From the NCBI GenBank assembly GCA_036381125.1, contig DASVDK010000153.1, forward strand, positions 1 to 11,432: a DNA stretch of 11,432 nt, given 5' to 3'. Each line of letters opens with the position of its first letter. The stretch's first letter is position 1. The DNA is from DASVDK01 sp036381125 [NCBI: Thermodesulfobacteriota bacterium] (GTDB lineage Bacteria > DASVDK01). A program made the translations under genes and the position numbers. Positions 6,531-11,432 of this stretch are shown in pieces. Under the pieces are notes generated by a model. The model was not told the DNA's origin. It ran no database searches and worked only from the letters and a program-made list of their open reading frames with translations.

Positions 6531-6577
6531 GATAAAGACCTGGCCAACCCTCTCTCGAGGAGGTTGCCTCGGCCAGG
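6531..6577 (-). terminator. Terminator or attenuator hairpin before exbB
   Basis: In the 99-base gap between the di-heme gene and exbB, minus-strand RNA can fold with outer arms CCTGGCC/GGCCAGG (6571-6577 and 6539-6545). An inner stem CAACC/GGTTG (6562-6566, 6545-6549) is separated from the outer one by a small bulge. The 3' arm is followed by TCTTTATC, a weak T-rich tract. This resembles an intrinsic terminator for the imelysin-cytochrome unit, possibly leaky into exbB. No convincing separate exbB promoter is seen. Confidence 0.5.
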
Positions 6578-6607
6578 TGGGCATGCGAGGCTGCTGCTGG
6601 CGCGGCG

Positions 6608-7981
6608 TCACAGCGACTCGAGGAACCGGAGCAGCGCCTCCCGGTCGGCCTTCGGGAGGCGCCGGAACGCCTCCCTGGCGGCCTCGGCCTCGCCGCCGTG
6701 CCAGAGGATCGCCTCGGCGAGCCCGCGCGCGCGGCCGTCGTGCAGAAAGCGCGTATGGCCGTTGACGGCCCGCACGAGCCCGATCCCCCAGAGGGGAGGC
6801 GTGCGCCACTCGCGTCCCGTGGCCTCGCCGTCCGGCCGGCCGTCGGCGAGGCCCTCCCCCATGTCGTGCAACAGGAGATCGGTGAAGGGATGGATCCGCT
6901 GGTTCGAGACCTCGGGCACCGTCGGATGCGCGCCGGTCTCGAGCGTCGGCACGTGGCAGGCGGTGCAGCCCGAGTCGTGGAAGAGCCGCTCGCCCCGGAG
7001 GACCTCCGGCGCCGCCGCGCGGCGTCGCATGGGGACGGCGAGGGTCTGCGTGTAGAGCGTCAACCGGTCGAGGAACTCGTCGGAGACCTCCGGCCGGCCG
7101 CCGGCCGGCGCCGCGCGGCAGGCCTCCTGGGCCGGGGCGCAGTTCTCCTCCGGGAAGAGCGTGGTCGTGAGCCCGATGTCGCCCAGCGCGGCCGCCGCGT
7201 TCTGCTGGCGCAGCGTCGCGACGCTCGCCTTCCACCCGAAGCGGCCGATGGCGCGGCCGCCGCGCACCGGGTCGTCGACGACGTTCGGCCGGCCCGAGAT
7301 CCCGTCGCCGTCGCGGTCCTCGGGGTCGGCGAGCGCGAGAAGCGTGGCGTCGGGGATCGCCTCGAGGAGCCCCAGGCCGATGACCGCCGGCGCGACCCGC
7401 GGCGACAGCCGTACGTCGCCGCCGAGCGGCCCGTAGGCGAGGTCCACCACGCGGTAGCGCGGCACGGCGAGGCTGTACGGCTCCCCGTCGGCGTAGCGTC
7501 CCGGCCGCTCCCGGTAGGTGACGGCGACGCGCCCCTCGGCCGGCACGCCGGGGACGGCACGGTCGCTCAGTTGATCGCCGTACACCGGGTGCGGCCGGCC
7601 GTCGGCGTGGCCGAGGCGCACGAGCATCGACGTCATCGGCTCGTCGGGCCCGGCGGGCGGCCGGCCGCGCCCGTCGCGCACGTGGCAGCCCGAGCAGGAC
7701 ACGCGGTTGAAGAGGGGTCCGAGGCCGTCGAAGCTGTCGACCGAGGCCGGCGCGATCGTCCAGTTGGTGTTGAAGAGCCGGTTGCCGAAGAAGAATTCGC
7801 GCACCCGGTCGGCCGGCAGATTGGCCGCCGGCAGCGTGAACGCGGTCCGGCCCAGGGCCGGCCGCGACGTGGCGCCGCCCGGCGCCGGACCGATCCTCCC
7901 CGCCTCCCGCGCTCCGGCGAGCGCGGCGCCCGCGGCCAGTGCCCCGAGCGCCGCGAGCGCCGCAACGAGCCGTCGCGTCAT
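6608..7981 (-). CDS. Di-heme oxidoreductase (DUF1111/DHOR family)
   Basis: A 457-residue secreted c-type cytochrome of the di-heme oxidoreductase family (PF06537), distantly related to MauG and bacterial di-heme peroxidases. A signal peptide covers about residues 1-24. The two heme-attachment motifs are CSGCH at 96-100 and CTACH at 339-343. A DRDGDGISG stretch near 222-230 looks like a calcium-type loop, and HDMG (372-375) and FLHDGRAR towards the C-terminus are typical family blocks near the second heme. The ATG at 7981 overlaps the imelysin stop (ATGA), so the pair is translated together. As I recall, imelysin and this cytochrome family are paired in other bacteria, such as the Pseudomonas icmP region. 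The substrate is unproven; a redox step in periplasmic iron handling is an inference. Confidence 0.9.
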   Translation of the reverse strand: MTRRLVAALAALGALAAGAALAGAREAGRIGPAPGGATSRPALGRTAFTLPAANLPADRVREFFFGNRLFNTNWTIAPASVDSFDGLGPLFNRVSCSGCHVRDGRGRPPAGPDEPMTSMLVRLGHADGRPHPVYGDQLSDRAVPGVPAEGRVAVTYRERPGRYADGEPYSLAVPRYRVVDLAYGPLGGDVRLSPRVAPAVIGLGLLEAIPDATLLALADPEDRDGDGISGRPNVVDDPVRGGRAIGRFGWKASVATLRQQNAAAALGDIGLTTTLFPEENCAPAQEACRAAPAGGRPEVSDEFLDRLTLYTQTLAVPMRRRAAAPEVLRGERLFHDSGCTACHVPTLETGAHPTVPEVSNQRIHPFTDLLLHDMGEGLADGRPDGEATGREWRTPPLWGIGLVRAVNGHTRFLHDGRARGLAEAILWHGGEAEAAREAFRRLPKADREALLRFLESL

Positions 7982-9309
7982 TCGCTCGCGACGACGACGA
8001 GCACGCCGAGCTTCCGGCCCGCCTCCTTGAACCCCTCGGCCAGCTCCCGGAGCGCCTCGGCCGCCGCCTCGGCCGTCCGGCGCTCGACGCTGCCCTTCGG
8101 CGAGGCGAGGACCCGATCGTACGGGTGCTCGATGGCGATCAGCGCCGCCTCGGCGCGGTTGAGGAGGCCGACGATGCGCGCGTTGAGCGCCGGGTCGACC
8201 GACTCGACGAGGCGGTCGAGGCCGGCGCCGGCGGTGTCGCCGTACGCGCCGAAGTAGACGTTGCGGATGCCGCGGAGGTTGTAGATATGGTCGTTGCGGG
8301 TGGTGTCGCTGAAGCAGGAGTGCTCGTCCTCCTGGTCCCCGCTGTCGAGCCCCACGGCGATCCGCTCGGACGCCAGCTCGAAGCCGGCGAGCGTCGCCAT
8401 GCCGGCGAGCATCCGGCCGAGCGCCTCGCGCTGGTCGAGCGCGACGAAGCGCGCGGCGTAGTTATCGGGCCTGCCCGGCTCCCACGCCGCCGCGAGGGCG
8501 CCCAGGTCGTCGACGAGCAGGTCGGTCACGACGCGGAGGTACCGACGCCGGCGGTCGTTGGCCGCCTTGCCGGGCAGGTAGTCCGAGGCCGGACGGTTGC
8601 CCGGGCCGGTCGGCGAGAGGTCCTGCCCCCAGAGGAGGAACTCGATCGCGTGCCACCCCGTCGTCACGTCGGCCTCGTCGGTGACCTGGTCGCGCTCGAG
8701 GAGCGCGGCGCGGGTGATCGGCACGCGGCGGTCGTTCACGATGCCGCCCCGGGCGTTGCCCTTCGTGTAGTCGATGAAGCCCTCGTTGAGCGGCCAGGCG
8801 TTGATGCGCCCCTCGGGCCCCGGCGCGCCGGTCTCCGGGTCGGCCACGTCGATCGGCCCGTCGTAGAACCGGAAGACCTCCGTCTGCATGTACGGCACCC
8901 GGGCGTTGATCCACGCGAAACGGGCCTCGGCCAGCGTCTCGGCCGACGGCTTCGCGAGGAAGGCGTCGATCCGGGCCTTCATGCGGACGGCCGCGTCGTG
9001 GGCCGCCCGGTAGGTCGCGTGCACGACCTTCGCGTAGGTCTCGATCTGCGGCCGGGCGTCGTAGCGGAGGGCGCTCTCGTCGGCGAGGTTGAGCTTGTAG
9101 CTCGACAGTACGCCGCCCCCCTCGCCCCCTTCCCCGCCCTCGCCCCCCTCGCCGCCGGCCGCGAAGGCCGGCGTCGCCGGGCCGATGGGCAGAAGGTCGT
9201 GCGCCGCGTCGTCCCGCGCGCCGCGGTCGGGTGTGTGCATCGCATCGGGCGCCGCGCCGAGCAGCAGATACGCGCCGATGCCGATCCAGATCTTCGTCGT
9301 CCGATTCAT
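7978..9309 (-). CDS. Imelysin-family iron-regulated periplasmic protein
   Basis: A 443-residue protein of the imelysin/Peptidase_M75 family (IrpA/ICMP/EfeO-like), exported proteins linked to iron uptake. The conserved GxHxxE motif is GWHAIE at residues 218-223, followed by FLLWGQDLS. The later family block NDHIYNLRGIRNVYFG is present, and a second helical repeat ends at the C-terminus. The N-terminus has a hydrophobic export segment (KIWIGIGAYLLLGAA), then a linker with a Gly-Gly-Glu tandem run at about 52-66, probably flexible or metal-binding. The ATG at 9309 is chosen because GGAGGGG lies five bases upstream; a longer GTG-started version would absorb the ribosome site and intergenic DNA. 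It is divergent from piuC and translationally coupled to the di-heme gene. Despite the family name, protease activity is not established for most members. Confidence 0.92.
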   Translation of the reverse strand: MNRTTKIWIGIGAYLLLGAAPDAMHTPDRGARDDAAHDLLPIGPATPAFAAGGEGGEGGEGGEGGGVLSSYKLNLADESALRYDARPQIETYAKVVHATYRAAHDAAVRMKARIDAFLAKPSAETLAEARFAWINARVPYMQTEVFRFYDGPIDVADPETGAPGPEGRINAWPLNEGFIDYTKGNARGGIVNDRRVPITRAALLERDQVTDEADVTTGWHAIEFLLWGQDLSPTGPGNRPASDYLPGKAANDRRRRYLRVVTDLLVDDLGALAAAWEPGRPDNYAARFVALDQREALGRMLAGMATLAGFELASERIAVGLDSGDQEDEHSCFSDTTRNDHIYNLRGIRNVYFGAYGDTAGAGLDRLVESVDPALNARIVGLLNRAEAALIAIEHPYDRVLASPKGSVERRTAEAAAEALRELAEGFKEAGRKLGVLVVVASE

Positions 9310-9333
9310 GTCGTCCCCTCCGCTCCTACCATC

Positions 9334-9357
9334 GTGTCCGCGGCTGCCCGCGCACAC
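9334..9357. promoter_or_regulatory. Operator candidate between imelysin and piuC genes
   Basis: An imperfect palindrome with 10-base arms (GTGTCCGCGG at 9334-9343 and CCGCGCACAC at 9348-9357) pairs at 9 of 10 positions around the centre CTGC. It occupies the middle of the only 59 bases separating two divergent iron-related genes, so a single bound regulator could control both. No clear sigma70 promoter is visible in the gap. The motif is not a classical Fur box, and the binding protein is unknown. Confidence 0.5.
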
Positions 9358-9368
9358 AGGAGGCCGCG

Positions 9369-10046
9369 ATGATCCTCTGCATTGCCGACGTCCTCTCCCG
9401 CGACGAGGCGGCCGACCTCCGGCGCGCCCTCGAGCGCGCCCCCTTCGAGGACGGCCGCGCGACGGCCGGCTGGAACGCGCGCCAGGTCAAGCGCAACACG
9501 CAACTGCCCCCCCGATCGCCGCAGGCGAGGGCGCTCGCACGGGTGGTCGCGGCGGCCCTGCGCCGCAACCCGGTGTTCGAGCTGGCCGTGCGGCCGAAGG
9601 CGGTGCGGCCGATCCTCTTCGCCCGCTACGAGCCGGGCATGCAGTACGGCACGCACGTGGACGACGCCGTCATGAGCCGCGGTGCGAGCCGCGCGACGCG
9701 CTCCGACGTCTCCTTCACGCTCTTCCTGGCCGACCCGGCCTCCTACGACGGCGGGGAGCTGGTCATGGAGGGCCCTCAGGGGGAGCAGGCCTTCAAGCTC
9801 GACCCCGGCGCGCTCGTCGCGTACCCCTCCTCGAGCCTCCATCGCGTCGAGCCGGTCACGCGCGGCGTCCGCCTCGTGGCGGTCGGATGGGCGCAGAGCC
9901 TCGTGCGCGACCCGGCGCGCCGGGAGCTGCTCTTCGACCTCGACACGGCGCGTCGCACCCTGTTCGAGCGGCACGGCAAGACACGCGAGTTCGACCTCCT
10001 GTCGAAGACCTTCGCGAACCTGCTGCGGATGTGGGCGGAACCCTGA
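9369..10046 (+). CDS. piuC: PiuC/YbiX-type Fe(II)/2-oxoglutarate hydroxylase
   Basis: A 225-residue protein matching the PKHD-type hydroxylase family (PiuC of Pseudomonas, YbiX of E. coli), cytoplasmic 2-oxoglutarate dioxygenases typically encoded beside TonB-dependent siderophore receptors. The iron ligands appear as H96-x-D98 (YGTHVDDAV) and H158 (SSSLHRVEPVTRG), with R168 positioned to bind 2-oxoglutarate. The region YEPGMQYGTHVD and the stretch SFTLFLADPASYDGGEL are characteristic. Length equals the usual family length. The ATG at 9369 has AGGAGG five bases upstream. It is the only clear plus-strand gene, divergent from imelysin and convergent with hemP (10 bases apart). The substrate is unknown; siderophore modification is proposed for the family, not shown here. 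Confidence 0.93.
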   Translation: MILCIADVLSRDEAADLRRALERAPFEDGRATAGWNARQVKRNTQLPPRSPQARALARVVAAALRRNPVFELAVRPKAVRPILFARYEPGMQYGTHVDDAVMSRGASRATRSDVSFTLFLADPASYDGGELVMEGPQGEQAFKLDPGALVAYPSSSLHRVEPVTRGVRLVAVGWAQSLVRDPARRELLFDLDTARRTLFERHGKTREFDLLSKTFANLLRMWAEP

Positions 10047-10056
10047 CGGGCACGGG

Positions 10057-10260
10057 CTACTTCGTGAGGATGAGCTTCCCCGCGCGGGTGATCCGCAGCC
10101 GGTACTCCTCGCCGCCGTGCAGGATGAGCACCTCGCGGCTCCCCTCGAAGAGCAGGCGGCTCGGGTAGCGGCGCCGCGGGACGGGCCGCGCCGCCGGCTC
10201 CTCGTCGCATCGGGCCTCGCAGCGGTCGAGCCCCGGTTCGCCACGCGGCTCGGTCGTCAC
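10057..10260 (-). CDS. hemP: HemP family hemin-uptake protein
   Basis: A 67-residue protein whose last 35 residues fit the HemP family (PF10636): SRLLFEGSREVLILHGGEEY then RLRITRAGKLILTK. HemP/HmuP proteins are small and accompany heme-uptake genes; in Bradyrhizobium and Burkholderia they act as co-activators of heme receptor transcription. The N-terminal half here is variable and contains two cysteines (LDRCEARC), which is worth noting because family members are often shorter. The GTG at 10260 overlaps the MucR gene stop as GTGA, so translation is coupled. The longer open frame upstream is low-complexity shadow inside the MucR gene. The gene converges on piuC. Its presence suggests heme may be among the imported substrates. 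Confidence 0.85.
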   Translation of the reverse strand: MTTEPRGEPGLDRCEARCDEEPAARPVPRRRYPSRLLFEGSREVLILHGGEEYRLRITRAGKLILTK

Positions 10261-10634
10261 GCGGTCACCCCCGCGGCCCGCGGCGTGGCCCCCGCCCGGT
10301 TGAGCCGCTCCTCGAGCCGGATGCGGCGACGCGCCGCGAGGGCCGCGAGCCCCGGGTCCTCGCGGAACGGCCGCCGCCTGAGCTGCTGGGCGGCGTCCAC
10401 CCGACGCCCGCGGGCCTGGTAGACGCGGCGCAGCGCCTCGCACATGAGGGCGCGGCCGGCGTTGTACCCGTACGCGGACTTGTAGGCCTCGCTCGAGAGG
10501 CCGTGCCGGGCCAGGTGGGTGTTGGTGAGCTGCCGGAAGGCCCGACCGCAGGCGAGACAGACGATCATCGTCTCGCCGATGGCCAGGCGGGGGTCGGCTC
10601 GAAGCGCGTCGAGGGGCCAGGATGCCGTCGTCAT
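10257..10634 (-). CDS. MucR/Ros-type zinc-finger transcriptional regulator
   Basis: A 125-residue protein of the ROS/MUCR family (PF05443), DNA-binding regulators with one prokaryotic Cys2His2 zinc finger. The finger is CLACGRAFRQLTNTHLARH, with ligands C26, C29, H40 and H44; the Cys-to-His spacing is ten residues, one more than in Ros itself. It is followed by the family block GLSSEAYKSAYGYNAG and a basic C-terminal tail (residues 65-115) that may add DNA contacts. The ATG at 10634 gives a short N-terminal extension; ATG at M23 (MIVC) would start right at the finger and cannot be excluded. Its leader lies wholly inside the composite repeat at 10638-10820. It overlaps hemP by GTGA. Regulation of heme or iron genes by this protein is an inference from position. 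Confidence 0.85.
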   Translation of the reverse strand: MTTASWPLDALRADPRLAIGETMIVCLACGRAFRQLTNTHLARHGLSSEAYKSAYGYNAGRALMCEALRRVYQARGRRVDAAQQLRRRPFREDPGLAALAARRRIRLEERLNRAGATPRAAGVTA

Positions 10635-10637
10635 GTC

Positions 10638-10701
10638 GGATAGTCTGTACTAACTTCCTCAGTATGCCTACCGTCTCTTAAGGAGGTTACCAGTACTATC
10701 C
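10638..10701. repeat. 64-bp imperfect palindrome upstream of the MucR gene
   Basis: Ends are perfect 7-base inverted repeats (GGATAGT at 10638-10644, ACTATCC at 10695-10701). Inner arms AACTTCCTCAG (10652-10662) and CTTAAGGAGGTT (10677-10688) pair with three differences. It starts three bases upstream of the MucR gene ATG and ends exactly where the 119-bp repeat block begins, so it forms the 5' leader DNA of that gene. It is noticeably more AT-rich than its surroundings. It could be one end of a mobile element, an operator, or an RNA hairpin. Confidence 0.6.
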
Positions 10702-10820
10702 GGGGTCAGGCCTCAACTTTTTCCATGGGGTCAGGTCTTTCCGTTTTCCAACCCGAGAGAACGGCCAGGCCTGGAAAATGGATAGACCTGACCCCCTGGA
10801 AACTGGAAAGACCTGACCCC
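10702..10820. repeat. Nested REP-like element of four 24-bp units
   Basis: Two direct units (10702-10725, 10727-10750) are followed by two inverted units (10772-10795, 10797-10820), each a variant beginning GGGGTCAGGTCT and ending TTTCCA. Units 2 and 4 share a perfect 16-base inverted match (10727-10742 with 10805-10820). Unit 2 can also pair with unit 3 at 22 of 24 positions, so alternative cruciforms are possible. The centre contains the palindrome CCAGGCCTGG at 10765-10774. I recall similar GGGGTCAGGTCT sequences around REP-associated tyrosine transposases, but no transposase is encoded here. It ends three bases before the XRE stop codon. Confidence 0.8.
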
Positions 10821-10823
10821 CCT

Positions 10824-11063
10824 TCAGTCTGTGAGGAGGGTGCGGACGTCCGTTTCGAGGATCTCGGCGAGCCGCTCGAGGGTGCGGAGGGTCAGGTTGA
10901 CCTGACCGGCCTCGATGCGCTGCAGGTACTTGAAGTTGAAGAGGCGCGCCTCGATGTCGGCCTCGCCGAGGCCGCGCGCCTTGCGGAGGGCCCGGACGCG
11001 GCGGCCGACCTGCCGCGCCAGGTCGTCAGGCTCGCCGAGCGTCCGGGTCGTGGATCGGGGCAC
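10824..11063 (-). CDS. Small XRE-family helix-turn-helix regulator
   Basis: A 79-residue protein that is little more than one Cro/C1-type helix-turn-helix domain. The domain runs from about residue 17 to 75: GRRVRALRKARGLGEADIEA, then FKYLQRIEAGQVNLTLRTLE and RLAEILETDVRTLL. The recognition segment ARLFNFKYLQRIEAG is recognisable though the first helix turn is atypical (LGEADIE instead of the common LSQEELA). I chose the GTG at 11063 because AAGGAG lies seven bases upstream; earlier starts add a proline/arginine-rich shadow sequence. The repeat block follows its stop immediately, then the MucR gene on the same strand, so read-through could link the three genes. Its leader contains inverted repeats suited to autoregulation. 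Target genes are unknown. Confidence 0.8.
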   Translation of the reverse strand: MPRSTTRTLGEPDDLARQVGRRVRALRKARGLGEADIEARLFNFKYLQRIEAGQVNLTLRTLERLAEILETDVRTLLTD

Positions 11064-11070
11064 GCCTCGT

Positions 11071-11076
11071 CTCCTT
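11071..11076 (-). promoter_or_regulatory. Ribosome-binding site deciding the XRE start
   Basis: AAGGAG on the minus strand lies seven bases before the GTG at 11063. It supports that short start over the upstream ATG at 11168, which would translate through GC-rich leader DNA. Confidence 0.65.
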
Positions 11077-11133
11077 AGGACCGGCCGTGGATGCCCGCGG
11101 GCCGTCAGCCGGCCCGGCCCCCGGACGTGGCGA

Positions 11134-11169
11134 CACAGCGCCGGCCACGCTGTGAAGTTAGTAGACACT
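11134..11169 (-). promoter_or_regulatory. XRE leader inverted repeat and shared 16-base motif
   Basis: CACAGCG (11134-11140) and CGCTGTG (11148-11154) form a perfect 7-base inverted repeat with a 7-base spacer, an arrangement suited to a dimeric XRE repressor. Adjoining it, 11169-11154 on the minus strand reads AGTGTCTACTAACTTC. This matches AGTCTGTACTAACTTC at 10642-10657 on the plus strand, just upstream of the MucR gene, at 14 of 16 positions. The two sites suggest one regulator acting on both genes; this is inference. Confidence 0.4.
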
Positions 11170-11181
11170 GACTCGGCGATG

Positions 11182-11211
11182 ATGCTGCCACGCTCTCCGC
11201 AGCTCTGTCAA
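11182..11211 (-). promoter_or_regulatory. Possible promoter of the XRE gene
   Basis: A perfect TTGACA -35 (11211-11206) is followed after 18 bases by CAGCAT (11187-11182), a weak -10. The start would fall near 11175, just upstream of the inverted repeat described at 11134-11169. The rest of the 287-base gap between 11064 and 11350 shows only a short palindrome (GACACGTGTC, 11225-11234) and no gene I can support. Confidence 0.35.
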
Positions 11212-11350
11212 CACGAATGACGGTGACACGTGTCGATGAACCTGTGGGACCGGCGAGCCGGATCCGTTGCCGAGGTGACACCGCGCGCCCGACCCCTGGC
11301 CGTGGCGTCTCAGGTGCTTGGAATCGCTGGCAGGTCCGGCGTCCGCCTCC

Positions 11351-11432
11351 CTATTCGGGAGGCAGCGCGGCGAGGAGGAGATCCGCAGGTGCATGGTCGG
11401 CGACGTGGCGGGCGTAGTGGGCGAGGCGGATG
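11351..11432 (-). CDS. 3' end of an unidentified gene, cut by the window edge
   Basis: A minus-strand frame open from the right edge ends in TAG at 11353-11351, giving 26 visible C-terminal residues that include RLAHYARHVADHAPADLLLA. The composition (alternating helix-forming Ala/Leu with His and Asp) looks like real protein rather than shadow, but the fragment is too short to assign. A 7-base-arm hairpin (11345-11351 and 11357-11363, GCCTCCC/GGGAGGC) overlaps the stop codon and might end the transcript, though no T-run follows. Confidence 0.4.
   Translation of the reverse strand, partial: IRLAHYARHVADHAPADLLLAALPPE

Noticed and set aside
10057-10443. A 128-codon version of hemP starting inside the MucR gene.
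   Set aside because: The extra N-terminus is Gly/Ala/Arg/Pro-rich shadow of the MucR frame, and the GTG at 10260 gives a normal-sized HemP with a coupled start.
10677-10688. ACCTCC-TTAAG on the minus strand resembles the 3' end of 16S rRNA.
   Set aside because: The match is about ten bases, has no other rRNA sequence nearby, and is explained by the imperfect palindrome at 10638-10701.
11158-11417. Small open frames on both strands between the XRE gene and the right edge.
   Set aside because: Their composition looks like shadow, they lack ribosome sites, and they overlap leader DNA and the end of the partial gene at 11351-11432.
1-11432. CRISPR array, tRNA or rRNA gene, or transposase.
   Set aside because: No regularly spaced repeats, cloverleaf pattern, rRNA sequence or transposase motif was seen on either strand.

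Overview
The window is about 11.4 kb of very GC-rich, densely coding Gram-negative DNA. It encodes ExbB/ExbD/TonB, an outer-membrane receptor and secreted c-type cytochromes, so the cell has an outer membrane and a periplasm. The base composition, a MucR-type zinc-finger regulator and a nested element of GGGGTCAGGTCT units fit an uncultivated soil- or groundwater-type proteobacterium or a neighbouring phylum; I cannot place it further from sequence alone. Nearly every recognisable gene concerns iron or heme.

Layout from right to left, mostly on the minus strand. 11351-11432 is the 3' end of an unidentified gene. 10824-11063 is a small XRE-type DNA-binding protein. 10638-10820 is a repeat-only composite element made of a 64-bp imperfect palindrome joined directly to a 119-bp block of four 24-bp units. 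10057-10634 is a MucR-type regulator overlapping hemP by GTGA. These are convergent with a plus-strand piuC-like Fe(II)/2-oxoglutarate hydroxylase (9369-10046). That gene is divergent, across only 59 bp holding a strong imperfect palindrome, from an imelysin gene (7978-9309) coupled by ATGA to a di-heme oxidoreductase (6608-7981).

A terminator-like hairpin follows. Next comes the energy-transduction set: exbB (unusually short), exbD, a hairpin-rich insert, tonB, and a secreted TPR protein. Then there is a short PepSY-type membrane gene lacking its N-terminal half. A second transcription unit starts at about 3335 with a good sigma70-like promoter, a palindrome at +1 and a structured leader. 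It encodes a TonB-dependent receptor and a siderophore-type binding lipoprotein. Positions 1-40 are a diverged inverted copy of part of the exbD-tonB insert.

Working model (inference): the receptor and binding protein import an iron chelate or heme-like substrate, energised by ExbB-ExbD-TonB with the TPR protein as accessory. The imelysin, di-heme protein and PiuC-like hydroxylase form a second iron-responsive set. MucR and HemP are candidate local regulators. The most unusual points are the internally shortened ExbB, the repeat insertions between functionally linked genes, and the mucR-hemP overlap driven from inside a mobile-looking element.
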